Positions 7,353 through 15,928 of a stretch of 23,870 nucleotides of DNA are shown piece by piece. The DNA comes from MGOM01 sp035455265 (GTDB taxonomy: Bacteria; Chloroflexota; Anaerolineae; Anaerolineales; E44-bin32): assembly GCA_035455265.1 (NCBI GenBank), contig DATIFK010000050.1, positions 1-23,870 on the forward strand. Direction: 5' to 3'. A model generated the notes under the pieces. It did not search any database, was not told the origin of the DNA, and worked only from the letters and a program-made list of their open reading frames with translations. The translations under genes and the position numbers were made by a program. The stretch's first letter is position 1. Every line of letters begins with the position of its first letter.

Positions 7353-8293
7353 ACGAACGAATCCGCAGTCTCCTCGATTACGTGAACCTGGCCCATCGCC
7401 AGACGTGGGCCGTCCTCTCCGGCCTCCAGTCGGCCGACCTGGAGCAGCACGTCTACCATTCGGAGGGCGTGGACTGGAACGTCCAGGATGTGGTGGCACA
7501 CGTGGCCGATGCCGAGCATGGGCTCCTCGGGCAGATTCGCCGCCTGCTCGCCGGGCAACCGACCGTGCCGGATGACTTCGACCTCAACCGCTGGAATCGC
7601 TCAGCTGTCCGGAAGCGCGCCACGCGGACCTACGACCAGATTCTGGAAGAGTTGGAGCGCGGCCACGAAGCAACCGCGGCCGCCCTGACCGAAGTAGACC
7701 CCGGCGACCTCGACCGCGTGGGCCGCCATCCGAGCGGGAAGATGCTGAGCGTCGAGGGCTACTTTCGCCGAATGGCCGACCACCGCAGAGAACACGCCGC
7801 CGATATCCAGAAGGCCCTTTCGGCGGCCAAGGCAGGCGATACCGCGGCTGACGACCGAACCGTTGTCCCCGTCCCCGGCATCCACGACCTCGTCTCGCTG
7901 CGTCTGCCCTCGCTCCAGGTCGGGGCGGGCGTGGGCCGATGGATCGCCCTGCAGTCGTCCGACCGCCTTCTGCGACGGTTTGGCCAGGCGGACGTCCTGC
8001 GGTTGGAGGACGGCATCACTCTGTCGATGAAGCAACGCACCACAGCCGATGAAGTCTGGGCCCTCATCGAGGGCAAGGCCACCTTCGAATGGGAGGACCT
8101 TCGGCCGACGTCGCCGACCTCCGCTTCGACAGCCAGGCTTTCCCCCAGCGAACCGATGGCCGTCCTCGTTCCCTTCGGAGTGGCTTTCCGGGTAACGGCC
8201 GACGGCGGCACGGCAATCGTCCTGCGGCTGAGCACTCACGCCGATGACGAGGAGCCCGTGACCGACCTGTTCCGCGCCTCGCCGACCTCGTGA
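7349..8293 (+). CDS. DinB domain fused to a C-terminal cupin-like domain
   Basis: Residues about 1-165 form a DinB four-helix domain (WNVQDVVAHVADAEHGLLGQ, then a second site GYFRRMADHRREHAADI), similar to the preceding gene. Residues about 175-310 (IHDLVSLRLPSLQVGAGVGR to TAIVLRLSTHAD) resemble a small double-stranded beta-helix. Features are TADEVWALIEGKATFEWEDLR and a late VPFGVAFRV turn like the cupin PPGVAHxV, but without the canonical metal histidines. The start is TTG at 7349, overlapping the previous stop (TTGA) with AGAAGGA 8 nt upstream; longer frames run into the preceding gene. It could be a sensor-catalytic pair, but that is inference. Confidence 0.75.
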   Translation: MNERIRSLLDYVNLAHRQTWAVLSGLQSADLEQHVYHSEGVDWNVQDVVAHVADAEHGLLGQIRRLLAGQPTVPDDFDLNRWNRSAVRKRATRTYDQILEELERGHEATAAALTEVDPGDLDRVGRHPSGKMLSVEGYFRRMADHRREHAADIQKALSAAKAGDTAADDRTVVPVPGIHDLVSLRLPSLQVGAGVGRWIALQSSDRLLRRFGQADVLRLEDGITLSMKQRTTADEVWALIEGKATFEWEDLRPTSPTSASTARLSPSEPMAVLVPFGVAFRVTADGGTAIVLRLSTHADDEEPVTDLFRASPTS

Positions 8294-9198
8294 CTCGTCG
8301 GAACATCCGCCTCCTGGTCCAGCTCAGTCGTCCGTTCTTCCTTCTCGGCGGGTTTCTCCTCGTTGCCGTCGGCAGTTTGATCGCCCGCTCGATGGGAGAG
8401 GTCATCGATCCTGTCCTCTACTTCCAGTGCCAGGCTATTGTCTCCACGCTGCAGCTGATGGTCCATTTCTCGAATGAATACTTCGACGCTCCCGGCGATC
8501 GAGGCAACCGGCAACGCACACCGTTCAGCGGAGGCAGCGGCGCCCTGGCCCTGGGTGGACTCTCGCGTTCGGTGGCAGCCTGGGGCGCGGCGGCCGCCGC
8601 CGTCGGCTTTGCCCTGGTCTTCGGGCGGATGCTGATGACCGGCGCCGCGGCAAACCTGTCCAAATGGGTGATCGCTGCAATGGCCTTCGGGGCATGGTCC
8701 TACTCGGCCCCGCCGTTGAGACTCGTCGAGCGAGGCCTGGGCGAGATCGTCGCTTCCCTCGTCGTGGCGGTGCTGGTCCCCACGCTGGCCTTCACCCTTC
8801 AGGCGGACTTCCTGGCGTGGGGTCTTGTGCTAGCTGTCCTGCCTTTGTTCCTCTTCCACGGAGCCATGCTCATGGTCCTGGAGATTCCAGACGTCGAGGC
8901 CGATCTGCAATCTGGAAAGCGGACCCTTGTGGCGCGACTGGGCGTGCCGGCGTCGGTCCGGCTGCATCTGATCGTGATCGTTCTGGGAGTTGCCGCGCTC
9001 GTCACCAGCCGGATCATCGAGCTGGGGCCCCTGCTATGGTGGCCCGTGCTTATCGTCGGGCTGGCCGCCTGCGGGCATGTCGTCCAGCTTCGTCGCAGCG
9101 TGCGCTCCGGAAGCGGATGGACCTGGACAGCCGGCGCCGCGGTGGGCCTGTTCGCATTGACGGCACTCGCGGAAGCGGTAGGATTCCTATCAGCCTGA
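8290..9198 (+). CDS. UbiA-family prenyltransferase, MenA-like
   Basis: The 302-residue integral membrane protein has about eight or nine hydrophobic helices. Both Asp-rich motifs of UbiA enzymes are present: NEYFDAPGD in the first cytoplasmic loop and EIPDVEADLQSGKRTLVARLG in the second. These bind Mg2+-prenyl diphosphate. HFSNEYFDAPGDRGN followed by RTPFSGGSGAL is closest to the 1,4-dihydroxy-2-naphthoate polyprenyltransferase (MenA) branch, which makes demethylmenaquinone. That assignment would fit an electron-transport role alongside proline dehydrogenase, but no other men genes are nearby. The GTG start overlaps the previous stop (GTGA). Confidence 0.87.
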   Translation: MTRRNIRLLVQLSRPFFLLGGFLLVAVGSLIARSMGEVIDPVLYFQCQAIVSTLQLMVHFSNEYFDAPGDRGNRQRTPFSGGSGALALGGLSRSVAAWGAAAAAVGFALVFGRMLMTGAAANLSKWVIAAMAFGAWSYSAPPLRLVERGLGEIVASLVVAVLVPTLAFTLQADFLAWGLVLAVLPLFLFHGAMLMVLEIPDVEADLQSGKRTLVARLGVPASVRLHLIVIVLGVAALVTSRIIELGPLLWWPVLIVGLAACGHVVQLRRSVRSGSGWTWTAGAAVGLFALTALAEAVGFLSA

Positions 9199-9199
9199 C

Positions 9200-10438
9200 A
9201 TGCCCGAATTCCTGCGTCTGACTCCTCCCGCCGAAGCGCTGAGACGATGGCTCGAAGCGTTCCCGGCCAAGCCTCCGGTGGCCCGGGAGCGCGTGCCGAC
9301 CGAATCGGCTCTGGACCGCGTGCTGGCGGAAACCGTCACCGCGCCTCACGCCCTGCCTTCGTTCCCCCGCTCCAACGTCGACGGCTACGCGCTTCGCGCC
9401 GAGGACACCTTCGGGGCGTCGGCGAGCCTGCCGGCCTACCTGCGCGTCGTCGGGGAAGTGCCGATGGGCGGATCGGCCGATCGGCCCGTCGGCCCTGGCG
9501 AGGCCCTGCTGGTCCACACCGGCGGGATGATCCCGGAGGGGGCGTCGGCAGTCGTCATGCTGGAGGACACGCAATCGATTCCTCCCTCCGAGGTCGAGAT
9601 CTATCGAGCCGCAGCCTCGGGTCAGAACGTCATTCGAGCCGGTGAGGACGTTCAACCTGGCGATGTCCTGCTCGAGGCGGGAATCCGCCTCCGACCACAG
9701 GAGCTGGGTGGTCTGCTGGCTTTGGGGCTGACGACGGTCGAGGTCTTCGCGCGGCCGCGCGTCGCCATCCTCTCGACGGGAGACGAGGTTGTGCCTCCGC
9801 AGGCCGAACCACGCCCGGGCCAGGTGCGGGATATCAACAGCTACACGCTCGCCGCGGTTGTGACGCGCGCTGGAGGCGAACCCAGGCTGTACGGCATCAT
9901 TCCGGATCGGAAGGAGTTGCTCGAGGAGACGGCCCGTCGGGCGCACGCCGAAAGCGATCTGGTCATCGTGACCGCCGGGTCTTCGGCCAGCGCCCGCGAC
10001 ATGAGCGCCGATGTGCTGGCCGGGTTGGGAACGCCCGGGGTGCTGGTGCACGGTCTGGCGATCAAGCCCGGAAAGCCAACCATCCTGGGCGTGGCGGGCA
10101 AGGTCCCCCTCGTGGGCCTCCCCGGCAACCCGGTCAGCGCGCTCGTCATCGCCTGGCTGACCGTCGTCCCGGCCGTGAGGCGCCTTGGCGGAGCGAAGCC
10201 CGAAGCCCCGGCAGGCCGCATTCGTGCACGCTTGACGGCCAACATCCCGTCCGAGACCGGCCGCGAGGACTACGTCCCCGTTCGGCTGGCGGCGACGCCT
10301 GACGGTTGGTCCGCTGATCCGGTCTTCGGTAAGTCCAACTTGATCTTCTCCCTGGTACGCGCCGACGGCCTCGTGCGCATTCCCGCGGACGCCACCGGGT
10401 TGTCGGCCGGCGGCCTGGTCGACGTGGAACGTTTCTGA
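9200..10438 (+). CDS. moeA: Molybdopterin molybdenumtransferase MoeA
   Basis: MoeA inserts molybdate into adenylylated molybdopterin to form the molybdenum cofactor. The 412-residue length is normal for the family. Visible motifs are SNVDGYALRAED and VHTGGMIPEGASAVVMLED in domain I-II. The MogA-like domain III shows ILSTGDEVVPP and VRDINSYTL, with VTAGSSASARDM in place of the more familiar GGVSxGxxD. AIKPGKP (Lys289 and Lys292), GLPGNPVSA and the C-terminal domain IV (LVRADGLVRIP) follow. It starts 1 nt after the prenyltransferase stop and is followed 15 nt later by a second MoeA. Confidence 0.93.
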   Translation: MPEFLRLTPPAEALRRWLEAFPAKPPVARERVPTESALDRVLAETVTAPHALPSFPRSNVDGYALRAEDTFGASASLPAYLRVVGEVPMGGSADRPVGPGEALLVHTGGMIPEGASAVVMLEDTQSIPPSEVEIYRAAASGQNVIRAGEDVQPGDVLLEAGIRLRPQELGGLLALGLTTVEVFARPRVAILSTGDEVVPPQAEPRPGQVRDINSYTLAAVVTRAGGEPRLYGIIPDRKELLEETARRAHAESDLVIVTAGSSASARDMSADVLAGLGTPGVLVHGLAIKPGKPTILGVAGKVPLVGLPGNPVSALVIAWLTVVPAVRRLGGAKPEAPAGRIRARLTANIPSETGREDYVPVRLAATPDGWSADPVFGKSNLIFSLVRADGLVRIPADATGLSAGGLVDVERF

Positions 10439-10453
10439 GTCGCGGCCTCACGC

Positions 10454-12427
10454 ATGCCGGCCGTCGAGCCCCCGGTCTACCTGCACGATATCCCTCTCCA
10501 TGAAGCGTGGGACCGCTGGATTCGCGCCCTGCAGGAAGACGGGTTATGGAATCGGCTTGGCTCGGAAGAGATCCCGATCGACCAGGGCCTCGGCCGGATC
10601 ACGGCCGAGCCCGTCTGGGCCCGCCGCTCCTCGCCGCACTATCACGGCGCCGCCATGGACGGATATGCCGTGGCAGCCGCGTCCACCTCGGAGGCCAGTG
10701 AACGGCGGCCGATCGACCTGCGTGTTGGAGACGAGGCCGTCTATGTCGATACGGGAGAGGCTCTTCCCGACGGCACGGACGCCGTCGTGCCGGTCGAGGA
10801 CGTCGAGCCGATCGACCCGGGGCCCGACCGACGCAGCCACGGCGCGATTCGCATCCGCAAACCGACTCCACCCTGGACGCATGTGCGGCCAATCGGAGAG
10901 GACCTCGTTGCGACGGAACTGGCACTCCCTTCCGGACACGCCCTGCGACCGGTTGACCTCGGCGCGCTGGCGGCCTGCGGGGTGACGCACGTTCGCGTCG
11001 CCCGCCGCCCATCCGTCGCCATCATCCCCACCGGCAACGAACTCGTGCCGGCCGGGGCGCCGGCGGGGCCGGGAGAGATCCCCGAATTCAACTCGATCGT
11101 CCTGGCGGCCCAGGTGGAGGCGTGGGGCGGGAGCGCGACGAGGTACGCCATTGTGCCGGACGACATGGGTCAAATCCGCTCGTCGGTTTCCTCCGCGGCT
11201 GAATCGCATGACCTTGTCCTTCTCAACGCCGGGTCCTCGGCCGGTTCGGAGGATTTCAGCGCATCGATCATCGCTTCCATGGGTGACCTGCTCGTCCACG
11301 GCGTGGCCGTGCGGCCGGGCCACCCGGTGGTCATTGGGATGCTGCGACGGGCGGGCGGGGAGCGAAAGCCCCGCGTGCCGATCGTGGGTGTGCCGGGGTT
11401 CCCCGTTTCGGCAGCGCTGACCGGGGAGATCTTCGTCGAGCCGCTCCTGGCACGCTGGACCGGCAGGCCGGCAGCCGAGTCACCCACCGTGGAGGGTGTG
11501 CTCACACGGAAGGTCCACTCCTCGGCCGGCGACCTCGAGTTCCTGCGGGTGACGGTCGGCCGTGTCGGGGAGCGCATGGTCGTCGCCCCCCTGGCCCGCG
11601 GCGCGGGCGTGCTCACATCGTTGGTGCGGGCCGACGGCCTGGTTCGTATCCCGCCCGGCGTTCAAGGTCTCGAGGCCGGCGAACGCGTGACGGTGCATCT
11701 GTATCGTCCCCCGGCCGACATCGAGCGCACCATCGTCGCCCTCGGCTCGCACGACCTGACGCTGGATCTGCTGTCCCAGTTCCTGGCGGAGCGAGGCGCG
11801 CGTCTGACCTCGGCCAATCTGGGCAGCCTTGGCGGCTTGATCGCCCTCAGTCGGGACGAGGCACATCTGGCAGGCAGTCACCTGCTTGATCCGGAGACCG
11901 GGGAGTTCAATCTTGCCTACGTCGACCGGTACCTTCCGGGGCGTCAGGTGGTCCTGGTTGGGATGGTCGGCCGCGAGCAGGGGCTGATCGTCGAGGCTGC
12001 CAACCCTAAGAACCTGCACGGGCTGGAGGACTTGGCCCGGCCGCAGGTGCGCTTCATCAATCGGCAGCGCGGCTCCGGCACGCGGCTGCTCCTCGACTAT
12101 CACCTTCAGCGCCTGGGGCTGAGTCCCCGATCCGTCCAGGGCTACGATCGCGAAGAGTACACACACCTGACCGTTGCCGCAGCCGTAGCCTCGGGGCGAG
12201 TCGATTGCGCGCTGGGCATCCGGGCGGCGGCCGAAGCGCTGGGATTGGCTTTCGTTCCGCTCTTCCGGGAACGCTACGATCTGGTGATCCCGCGCGAGCA
12301 CTACGAGTCGGCGCGGCTTGCGCCGTTGCTCGAAGTGCTAAGGATGCGCGAGTTCCGCGAGGCGGTCGTCGCCTTGCCGGGCTACGATGTCTCGCGGATG
12401 GGCGAGGTCATCGCCACCAAGCCGTGA
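10454..12427 (+). CDS. moeA: MoeA fused to a periplasmic-binding-protein-like domain
   Basis: Residues about 1-410 are a second MoeA (YHGAAMDGYAVA, AVVPVEDVE, IPTGNELVP, LLNAGSSAGSEDF, GVPGFPVSA, LVRADGLVRIP). Residues about 415-657 form a COG1910-type substrate-binding domain (ALGSHDLTLDLL, SANLGSLGGL, HLLDPETGEFN, FINRQRGSGTRLLLD, ALGIRAAAEALGLAFVPL). Such fusions are known in archaea and some bacteria and are thought to sense or deliver molybdate or tungstate. The segment equivalent to MoeA1 AIKPGKP reads AVRPGHP (Arg287, His290), so both conserved lysines are replaced. I infer a division of labour between the two MoeA proteins, for example different oxyanions, but cannot show it. It is the last gene of the run. 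Confidence 0.9.
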   Translation: MPAVEPPVYLHDIPLHEAWDRWIRALQEDGLWNRLGSEEIPIDQGLGRITAEPVWARRSSPHYHGAAMDGYAVAAASTSEASERRPIDLRVGDEAVYVDTGEALPDGTDAVVPVEDVEPIDPGPDRRSHGAIRIRKPTPPWTHVRPIGEDLVATELALPSGHALRPVDLGALAACGVTHVRVARRPSVAIIPTGNELVPAGAPAGPGEIPEFNSIVLAAQVEAWGGSATRYAIVPDDMGQIRSSVSSAAESHDLVLLNAGSSAGSEDFSASIIASMGDLLVHGVAVRPGHPVVIGMLRRAGGERKPRVPIVGVPGFPVSAALTGEIFVEPLLARWTGRPAAESPTVEGVLTRKVHSSAGDLEFLRVTVGRVGERMVVAPLARGAGVLTSLVRADGLVRIPPGVQGLEAGERVTVHLYRPPADIERTIVALGSHDLTLDLLSQFLAERGARLTSANLGSLGGLIALSRDEAHLAGSHLLDPETGEFNLAYVDRYLPGRQVVLVGMVGREQGLIVEAANPKNLHGLEDLARPQVRFINRQRGSGTRLLLDYHLQRLGLSPRSVQGYDREEYTHLTVAAAVASGRVDCALGIRAAAEALGLAFVPLFRERYDLVIPREHYESARLAPLLEVLRMREFREAVVALPGYDVSRMGEVIATKP

Positions 12428-12608
12428 TCGAGTCCGCGTCGGCTTAGCCTCCCCCCTGACCCCCCGTCGGGAGCGACGCGTCTTGTGAGGAGACAGCCGA
12501 GCGGGGTGTGGTCTTGAAGCAGGGCATAGGATCTCCCTCTTCGGCCCACCAGCCCACCTGCCTGAAAGCCGCCGCGGGGTCGAGCCATCGTTGACTCCGT
12601 GAGACAAC

Positions 12609-12634
12609 ACAGGCCGCCCTTGCGGGCGGCCTGT
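12609..12634. terminator. Bidirectional terminator hairpin
   Basis: ACAGGCCGCCC (12609-12619) and GGGCGGCCTGT (12624-12634) form a perfect 11-bp stem with a TTGC loop. It lies between the convergent MoeA-PBP (+) and DUF4013 (-) genes. Confidence 0.7.
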
Positions 12635-12653
12635 GACTTCGTCGAGCAGGGTC

Positions 12654-13316
12654 TCACGCTGCCGGCATGTTCGCCTTGGCCTTGGCATATGCCTGGCCGA
12701 TGAGGTGGCCCGACACGGCCGTGACGTAGGCGGTGGCGACGAAGATCCCGATGAGGCAGGCAATCGTCCCGACAATCCCTGCCACCATGCCCAGCACGCC
12801 CACGATCACCAAGTAGAGGATGTACCCCCCGAGGTTGGCCCGGACCAGCTTGAATGCATTGGCCGGATTCAGGGCGTCGCTGAGCGAGTCGGTCGCGGCC
12901 AGGACGCCCGCCGCAGCCGGGGTCAGCAGGCCGAGGGCGATACCGTACGGCAATGAGATCAGGCCGAGGCAGATCTGCAAGATGAACGGGACGGTGGAGC
13001 TGTCGGAGTTCTGGGAGGCGGCTGCCCCGAGAGCACCTGCGGCGACTCCGACGCACGTCGAGAGCAGGATCAGCGGCAGGGCCCAGACAATCGCCACGGC
13101 GAAGTACTTCAACCCGGCGGTGATGTAGCGGCCGAAGTCGCTCCAATCCGGCAGCACTTCCGACGCACCGTGGATGACGCGGCGGCTGATCTCCACCGCC
13201 CACCCGAGCAGCGGGATGTAGCCGATCCCGGTGATGGCCAAGAGAGCCCCGATGGCGATCTTCTTGAGCCAGTCACGATCCTGAGTGACGAACGACAGCG
13301 CCGTACTGATATCCAT
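12654..13316 (-). CDS. DUF4013 membrane protein
   Basis: The 220-residue product has about five to six hydrophobic helices arranged as in DUF4013 proteins. A short amphipathic opening (DISTALSFVTQDRDWLKKIA) leads into a first helix. PLLGWAVEISRRVI follows, then DWSDFGRYITAGLKYFAVAI and paired Gly/Ala-rich helices. The ATG at 13316 has an excellent AAGGAGAT ribosome binding site, so the longer frame starting at 13367 is rejected. A candidate minus-strand -10 (TATCCT) lies near 13365-13370. The family has no known function; proteins of this type resemble YjgN/GlpM-like membrane sheets. It is monocistronic, with a terminator at 12609-12634. Confidence 0.85.
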   Translation of the reverse strand: MDISTALSFVTQDRDWLKKIAIGALLAITGIGYIPLLGWAVEISRRVIHGASEVLPDWSDFGRYITAGLKYFAVAIVWALPLILLSTCVGVAAGALGAAASQNSDSSTVPFILQICLGLISLPYGIALGLLTPAAAGVLAATDSLSDALNPANAFKLVRANLGGYILYLVIVGVLGMVAGIVGTIACLIGIFVATAYVTAVSGHLIGQAYAKAKANMPAA

Positions 13317-13376
13317 GGAGATCTCCTTTAGCGAAGCGTTGGGCGGGATAGTGCCGGCAAACCGCACAAGGATACA

Positions 13377-14363
13377 TCATCCGCCGAATTGCGTCGGCGC
13401 CTCCTGCGCCGGAGGCCGGTCGGTCAGGCCGCGCCACACGACGTCCAGGGTCTGAAGGGCGGTGAGGTTGCGCACCGGCCAACCGGAGCGCATGACGACG
13501 GGATTGTCAAACCAGTTGGGCTCCCAGGTCAGATGAGCGGCATCCGCCTGCAGCCCGTGGTTCGGCAGCGGCTGCATCGCCCGCCACTCGTTCCACAACG
13601 GGACCTCATAGTCGGCGGCTACCCGGACGATGGCGGCGTTGAGGCTGCCGTCGCCTTCGAGGTTGTCCGGCTTGGTGGAGAGGATGGGGACGATGCCGCG
13701 CTCGATGGTGTACTCGACGATCTCGCGCAGGCGAGCCTCGAAGTCCTCTTTGTGCCATCGGTCGTTCGTGCCCAGCATGATGAAGGCCAGGCTCGGGCGG
13801 TGGATGCGGTACTCGCACGCCAGGGGCCCTTCGCCGGGCTCGCACACCTTCGGATCGGACCACAAAGGCGAGAAGACCGAAGACGCATTGAACCCGGACC
13901 GTGCCGCGACACTCGTGCGTTCGAACGATCCCGGGAACGCGGCGATGACCTCAGAAAGGTACGAGTAATCCCCGAGCCGGTAGAACTCATCGCCTTGATC
14001 GAAGACGCCGAGGAACCAGCTGGGCGAGCTCCCGCAATCGCCGACTTTCGAGAAGGCGGCCGAATCGTTGCCGAGTTGCAGCCCGCGTTGGTAGACGGCG
14101 CGCGCCGCCTCGCTCACCGTCGGCAGGATCGGCCAGTCCTGCCAGGAGGCCGGCGGCTGGGTGGAGTCTTCGGAGCGTTCAGTGGCGGCACTCGTCGACC
14201 GAGTCGCAGCGGTGGCAGCGGCTGTCGCGGCGGCAACCTCGGTGACGGCTGGAGTCGACGTGCCCGCCGACGGGGATGCGGGCGCAGACGAAGACGTCGC
14301 CTGGCAGGCGACCAGGGTCAGAGTGAGGCCCAGGCCCCATCCGATCAGACGTTGATGAGTCAT
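13377..14363 (-). CDS. SGNH/GDSL-like lipoprotein with Cys in the nucleophile position
   Basis: The 328-residue product begins with a lipoprotein signal (lipobox LVAC, Cys20) and an Ala/Thr/Ser-rich linker (about 21-75). An SGNH hydrolase-like domain follows. Block I reads KVGDCGSS with Cys110 where the family has the nucleophilic Ser. Block III is GTND (198-201). Block V keeps the D-x-x-H spacing (Asp274, His277). It is a clear paralogue of the divergent neighbour, sharing FSKVGD, SSLAAR/TSVAARSG, CEYR, PxxAxIMLGTND, GIVPILS and VRNLTALxxLDxVWR. The ATG at 14363 is preferred because it gives an intact lipoprotein signal and follows an extended -10. Activity is uncertain. Confidence 0.82.
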   Translation of the reverse strand: MTHQRLIGWGLGLTLTLVACQATSSSAPASPSAGTSTPAVTEVAAATAAATAATRSTSAATERSEDSTQPPASWQDWPILPTVSEAARAVYQRGLQLGNDSAAFSKVGDCGSSPSWFLGVFDQGDEFYRLGDYSYLSEVIAAFPGSFERTSVAARSGFNASSVFSPLWSDPKVCEPGEGPLACEYRIHRPSLAFIMLGTNDRWHKEDFEARLREIVEYTIERGIVPILSTKPDNLEGDGSLNAAIVRVAADYEVPLWNEWRAMQPLPNHGLQADAAHLTWEPNWFDNPVVMRSGWPVRNLTALQTLDVVWRGLTDRPPAQEAPTQFGG

Positions 14364-14386
14364 GGTCCAGTGCCGATGGAAGCGCG

Positions 14387-14395
14387 ATGATAACA
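14387..14395 (-). promoter_or_regulatory. Extended -10 promoter for the minus-strand SGNH gene
   Basis: On the minus strand TGTTATCAT matches TGnTAnnnT and leaves a leader of about 17 nt before the ATG at 14363. It is back-to-back with the plus-strand promoter at 14406-14434. Confidence 0.5.
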
Positions 14396-14405
14396 CACGG
14401 ATTCC

Positions 14406-14434
14406 TTGCTCCGCAGGCACAGGCTCGTTACAAT
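14406..14434 (+). promoter_or_regulatory. Promoter for the LysM-SGNH gene, possibly leaderless
   Basis: TTGCTC (14406-14411) and TACAAT (14429-14434) are separated by 17 bp. The expected transcription start falls at or next to the GTG start codon at 14441, so the mRNA may have no leader; no ribosome binding site is visible. Confidence 0.5.
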
Positions 14435-14440
14435 GCGGCC

Positions 14441-15907
14441 GTGCCCAGGCAGAATCGATGGGTCCTTGTGCTCGTCCTCGAGCTGGCCGCCCTTGTTCTC
14501 CTGATCGGGCTGGCGCGCGCCCTGCTGCGCGCCCCGTCGTGGCTGGCGACCTCCCCTCCGACTCCCTTCCTGTTCTCGACTCTCACGCTGACCTCCACGC
14601 CTTCCACGCCCACGACTCCCACGGCCACGGCCACGCCGACGCCGGCGGCGCTGGCGACGTATGTCGTCGCCGCCGGGGACACCCTGTGGGACATCGCCGT
14701 TCGGTTCGAGATCGACCTGGCACGCCTGATCGTCGCCAATCCCGGCATCAATCCCGAGGCGGTCGTCCCCGGTCAGGTCTTGCGCATCCCTCCGACCGCC
14801 AGACCCGTGGATGCGACCGCCGAAGCCGAGGTGGGCACCGCCGCCCGTGTGCCGCAGGTCGGTGGCGGTCTGCGCCTGTACCGCTCCCCCGGATTGGCTG
14901 AAGAACTGCTGGCGGTCGTCGAACCCGGCACACCGGTCACGATCGTCGGGCGCACGGCCGACAGCGCCTGGCTCGAAGGCGACACGCCGGCGGGATTGCA
15001 CGGATGGTTCCAGAGGGGATTTGTCGAGCTGTTCATCGATCCATCCGGCGTCCCTGTGACCGGGCAGATCAGTCCCGAATCAGCCACGGCTGAGGCCGGG
15101 GAAAGACCCATCCCCACCCCGCTGCCGACTCAGCAGTGGCCCGACAGCTACCCGTTCGTGCACAACATCGGCCCTCATATGCAGGAGATCTTCACCCTGG
15201 GGCAGAGCCTCGGCAATCGCCCCGCCGTCTTCTCCAAAGTCGGCGACAGCATCACCGCTTCGCCGGTGTTCCTGACCCCGATCGGGCGCGGGCGCTACAA
15301 CCTGCGCGATTACTTCTACCTGGCGCCCGTGATCGACACCTTCCTGCAGGAGGCGGCGCGCACGGACAACTCATTCGCCAACAGCTCGCTGGCGGCGCGC
15401 GGCGGCTGGACCTCGTGGAGCTTGCTGTCGTCCAAGGAGGCCGACCCGACGCAGTGCCTGGAGGGAGAGATCCCGCTGGTGTGCGAGTATCGCCGCGTCC
15501 GTCCGGCGTTCGCCATCATCATGCTGGGAACGAACGACGTGCTGCAGACCTCGCCGGCGGACTACGAAGCCAACATGCGCAGCATCCTGGAGACCACCAT
15601 GAACATGGGCGTGGTCCCCATCCTGAGCAGCATCCCTTCGCTCGATCGCGCCGACGTCGGCGGGCGGGTCGAGGCGCTGAACACGGTCCTTTACAACCTG
15701 GCCCTCGAGTACGAGCTCCCGTACCTGGACTATTGGGCGGCGCTGGTCAGCCTTCCGCATCGGGGCCTGAGCAGCGACGGCGTTCATCCTTCGGTCGGCC
15801 CGGCCTCGGCCGACTTCACCGCGTCGAACCTCCAGTTTGGCATGACGGTGCGCAACCTGACGGCCCTGGAGGCGCTCGACGCCGTCTGGCGCTACGTCAC
15901 GCACTGA
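14441..15907 (+). CDS. Anchored LysM / SH3-like / SGNH hydrolase protein
   Basis: The 488-residue protein starts with a transmembrane anchor (WVLVLVLELAALVLLIGLA) and a Thr/Pro linker. A LysM domain (about 66-112; YVVAAGDTLWDIAVRFEI through PGQVLRIP) and an SH3-like domain (about 140-200) follow. The C-terminal SGNH hydrolase domain (about 240-488) has an intact catalytic set: GDSIT with Ser270, GTND (363-366), and DGVHP with Asp446 and His449. LysM binds peptidoglycan or chitin-type glycans, so a wall-associated esterase or lipase is the likely role. The GTG at 14441 is used because it begins the positively charged n-region directly after the promoter; an in-frame ATG at 14387 would overlap that promoter. 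Confidence 0.86.
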   Translation: MPRQNRWVLVLVLELAALVLLIGLARALLRAPSWLATSPPTPFLFSTLTLTSTPSTPTTPTATATPTPAALATYVVAAGDTLWDIAVRFEIDLARLIVANPGINPEAVVPGQVLRIPPTARPVDATAEAEVGTAARVPQVGGGLRLYRSPGLAEELLAVVEPGTPVTIVGRTADSAWLEGDTPAGLHGWFQRGFVELFIDPSGVPVTGQISPESATAEAGERPIPTPLPTQQWPDSYPFVHNIGPHMQEIFTLGQSLGNRPAVFSKVGDSITASPVFLTPIGRGRYNLRDYFYLAPVIDTFLQEAARTDNSFANSSLAARGGWTSWSLLSSKEADPTQCLEGEIPLVCEYRRVRPAFAIIMLGTNDVLQTSPADYEANMRSILETTMNMGVVPILSSIPSLDRADVGGRVEALNTVLYNLALEYELPYLDYWAALVSLPHRGLSSDGVHPSVGPASADFTASNLQFGMTVRNLTALEALDAVWRYVTH

Positions 15908-15928
15908 CTCGACCGGCCGAAGGCGTCA

